Shown here: one piece after another, positions 5,129-7,139 of the stretch
Layout: every line of letters starts with the position of its first letter
How positions within the stretch are numbered: the stretch's first letter is position 1
NCBI GenBank assembly: GCA_029938745.1
Contig: JAOZUJ010000050.1
Span: forward strand, 1-7,139
Direction: 5' to 3'
DNA length: 7,139 nt
Source of the DNA: Candidatus Moraniibacteriota bacterium
Lineage (GTDB): Bacteria; Patescibacteriota; Minisyncoccia; Moranbacterales; GCA-2747515
Program-made: the position numbers and the translations under genes
The notes under the pieces: generated by a model
What the model saw: only the letters and a program-made list of their open reading frames with translations
Database searches by the model: none
Told to the model about the DNA's origin: nothing

Positions 5129-7081
5129 CCGTTTTAGCTCTCGAATCTCATCACGGATCATTGCTGCTTCTTCAAAATTCAGTGTCTTTGCTGCTTTTTT
5201 CATATCCATCTCTCGCTGATGAATATATCCCTCAATATTTTCAATACTGGCTAATTCTATAAATTCTCTTGCTTTTTTATTTTCATCCTCTGACTTCTTT
5301 TTGACAATTGACGCAATATTTTTTTGGATTGTTTTTGGTGTAATATTATTTTCTTTATTATATTTTTGTTGAATTTCACGACGACGATTTGTTTCATCAA
5401 TTGCTCTTTTCAACGAACCTGTGATTTTATCCGCATAAAGAATCACACGACCATCCGCATTTCTCGAAGCACGTCCAATTGTTTGAATCAGTGACACTTC
5501 TGAGCGCAGAAATCCTTCTTTGTCAGCATCCAAAATTGCGACAAGAGACACCTCTGGCAGATCAAGTCCTTCCCTAAGTAAATTAACGCCAACCAAAACA
5601 TCAAATTTCCCTTCTCGTAACTCTTCCAAAATCGTAATCCTATCAAGCGTATCAACATCTGAATGTAAATACTGCGATTTTATTTTATTTTCATCTAAAT
5701 ATGCTGACAAATCTTCTGCTTGTTTTTTTGTAAGTGTTGTTATAAGAACTCTTTCACCTTTCTTAATGGTCTTACCAATTTCATCCATCACGTCACTAAC
5801 TTGCCCACCAGTTGGACGAATTACTAATTGTGGATCCAACAAGCCCGTCGGACGAATGATCTGTTCGACAATCTGAGAGCTCTTGCCCTGTTCATACTGG
5901 GAGGGTGTTGCCGAAACAAAGATCGTCTGATCCATACGCTCTTCAAATTCCTCAAAGTTCAGTGGACGATTATCCAATGCACTTGGCAATCTAAACCCAT
6001 GTTCAATGAGATTTTGTTTACGCGCACGATCGCCATTATACATTCCACCAATTTGTGGCACACTCACATGTGACTCATCAATCACAAGCATATATTCATC
6101 TGGAAAATAATCAATGAGTGTATACGGTGCCTCGCCTGATTTGCGCCCCGTCAAATACAATGAATAATTTTCAATCCCATTGCAATACCCAAGTTCTTTC
6201 ATCATCTCAATATCTTGTCGTGTTCGCATTTCCAAACGCTGTGCTTCCAACAACTTTCCTTTTTTTTGAAAAAAATCTAACTGACCCACGAGATCTTTTT
6301 CGATTTTTGCAATAGATTTTTGTAACACTGGCCCTGGTACAACAAAATGTTTTGCTGGATAAATAATCACCTGCTCCATTTCCATTCGATTTTCACCACT
6401 TGTAAGATCGATTTCCATAATTCTTGCAATCTTTGCTCCTTTCATCACAATTCGCACAATTGCTTCACGACCAGCTGGTACAATATCAATTGTTGGACCT
6501 GTCGCACGAAATTTACTACGAGCTAATATCTCATTGCGTTCATAATGTTGATCAATAAATTTCTTGAGTAATTCTTCTCGATCGATCTCATCTCCAACAG
6601 CAAGTGTTATCATGCTCTTTTTATAAAAATCAGGTGAACCTAATCCATAAATACACGATACACTCGCCACTACGATTACATCTTTACGTGTCAGTACTGC
6701 CGCTGTTGCTGCGTGACGCAATCTATCAATTTCCTCATTGATCTCTACCTCTTTATCTATATATGTATCAGATGATCGTACATATGCTTCTGGTTGATAA
6801 TAATCATAATACGACACAAAATATTCTACCGCGTTGGTCGGAAAAAAAGTGCGAAACTCTTGTACAAGTTGTGCAGCGAGTGTCTTATTATGCGCTATAA
6901 CAAGTGTTGGCTTTTGCACATCTTCAATTACATTTGCGACTGTAAATGTCTTCCCAGATCCCGTCACACCCAAAAGTGTCTGTGCTTTATCACCAGCATT
7001 AATATTGTGTACCAGTGCATTAATTGCCTCTGGCTGATCACCGGTCGGTTCAAATTGTTTGTGCAGTTTAAATTCTTGCAT
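5123..7081 (-). CDS. uvrB: UvrB, excinuclease ABC subunit B
   Basis: The damage-verifying helicase of nucleotide excision repair: it receives DNA from UvrA, probes the strand, and recruits UvrC for incision, in the cytoplasm. With the preferred start it has 652 residues, normal for the family. Visible are Walker A GVTGSGKT (38-45), the tyrosine-rich beta-hairpin that clamps DNA (YFVSYYDYYQPEAY, 87-100), helicase motif II DESH (335-338), motif III SAT (390-392), motif V (GVNLLREGLDLPE, 498-510), motif VI QTIGRASRN (533-541), and the C-terminal UVR helices that contact UvrC (about 617-652). ATG 7081 is chosen because the product then begins MQEFKLHKQFEPTGDQP, as UvrB proteins usually do; an in-frame ATG at 7099 would add six residues (MWHTFD). 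Neither has a Shine-Dalgarno. The lysozyme-like gene follows after 28 bases with no terminator between. Confidence 0.98.
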   Translation of the reverse strand: MQEFKLHKQFEPTGDQPEAINALVHNINAGDKAQTLLGVTGSGKTFTVANVIEDVQKPTLVIAHNKTLAAQLVQEFRTFFPTNAVEYFVSYYDYYQPEAYVRSSDTYIDKEVEINEEIDRLRHAATAAVLTRKDVIVVASVSCIYGLGSPDFYKKSMITLAVGDEIDREELLKKFIDQHYERNEILARSKFRATGPTIDIVPAGREAIVRIVMKGAKIARIMEIDLTSGENRMEMEQVIIYPAKHFVVPGPVLQKSIAKIEKDLVGQLDFFQKKGKLLEAQRLEMRTRQDIEMMKELGYCNGIENYSLYLTGRKSGEAPYTLIDYFPDEYMLVIDESHVSVPQIGGMYNGDRARKQNLIEHGFRLPSALDNRPLNFEEFEERMDQTIFVSATPSQYEQGKSSQIVEQIIRPTGLLDPQLVIRPTGGQVSDVMDEIGKTIKKGERVLITTLTKKQAEDLSAYLDENKIKSQYLHSDVDTLDRITILEELREGKFDVLVGVNLLREGLDLPEVSLVAILDADKEGFLRSEVSLIQTIGRASRNADGRVILYADKITGSLKRAIDETNRRREIQQKYNKENNITPKTIQKNIASIVKKKSEDENKKAREFIELASIENIEGYIHQREMDMKKAAKTLNFEEAAMIRDEIRELKRL

Positions 7082-7139
7082 ATCAAAAGTGTGCCACATT
7101 TACAAACAAAAAACAATGTGCCAAAACAAGGTAACGTTA
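7082..7139. other. Partial upstream region of uvrB with small repeats
   Basis: CACATT (7095-7100) and AATGTG (7115-7120) are inverted, GTGCCA occurs twice (7091-7096 and 7118-7123), and an 8-bp palindrome TAACGTTA (7132-7139) touches the window edge. I see no clear promoter and no LexA-type box (neither CTGT-N8-ACAG nor CGAAC-N4-GTTCG). The region is cut off, so control of uvrB cannot be judged. Confidence 0.3.

Noticed and set aside
1..7139. CRISPR arrays, insertion sequences, tRNA or rRNA genes.
   Set aside because: No regularly spaced repeats, transposase motifs, terminal inverted repeats, cloverleaf or conserved rRNA segments were seen by eye.

Overview
The window looks like ordinary chromosome from an AT-rich bacterium with a compact genome, most likely a member of the Candidate Phyla Radiation (Patescibacteria). 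That placement is inference. It rests on low G+C (a hand count over 3601-3780 gives about 36%), tight spacing, start codons mostly lacking a Shine-Dalgarno sequence, and the mix of a FemAB-like ligase, an AI-2E-family permease, a lone M16 peptidase and a membrane-anchored lysozyme-like protein. The standard code fits: no gene needs TGA as a sense codon, and one gene stops at TGA.

Layout, left to right. Minus strand, 1-2619: an M16 zinc peptidase (1345-2619), then an AI-2E-family transporter (250-1257), then 7 bases later the first 80 codons of a FemAB/FemX-like peptidoglycan bridge aminoacyltransferase that runs off the left edge (1-242). Plus strand, 2796-4415: a small secreted lipoprotein of unknown function with its own strong promoter, Shine-Dalgarno and terminator, then a membrane-anchored right-handed beta-helix protein. 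Minus strand, 4482-7081: uvrB, followed after 28 bases by a membrane-anchored lysozyme/glucosaminidase-like protein. A long bidirectional hairpin terminator separates the two convergent halves at 4421-4470. There is no gene-free stretch over 300 bases; the largest gap is the divergent promoter region 2620-2795.

Functionally, several products act at the cell envelope: FemX-like bridge synthesis, a putative muramidase/glucosaminidase, a surface lipoprotein, an anchored beta-helix protein and a permease. UvrB is the housekeeping DNA-repair helicase and the surest landmark. I see no mobile element, CRISPR array, tRNA or rRNA.

The most interesting structural signal is how genes start. Four of the seven genes (FemX-like, AI-2E, beta-helix, lysozyme-like) have a -10-like hexamer ending exactly 6 bases before ATG and no Shine-Dalgarno, the arrangement expected for leaderless mRNAs. 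The lipoprotein gene is the opposite: consensus -35, extended -10, full AAAGGAGG Shine-Dalgarno and markedly higher G+C (about 49% by hand count over 2821-3000). It looks like a self-contained cassette that is foreign to its surroundings or belongs to a separate expression class.
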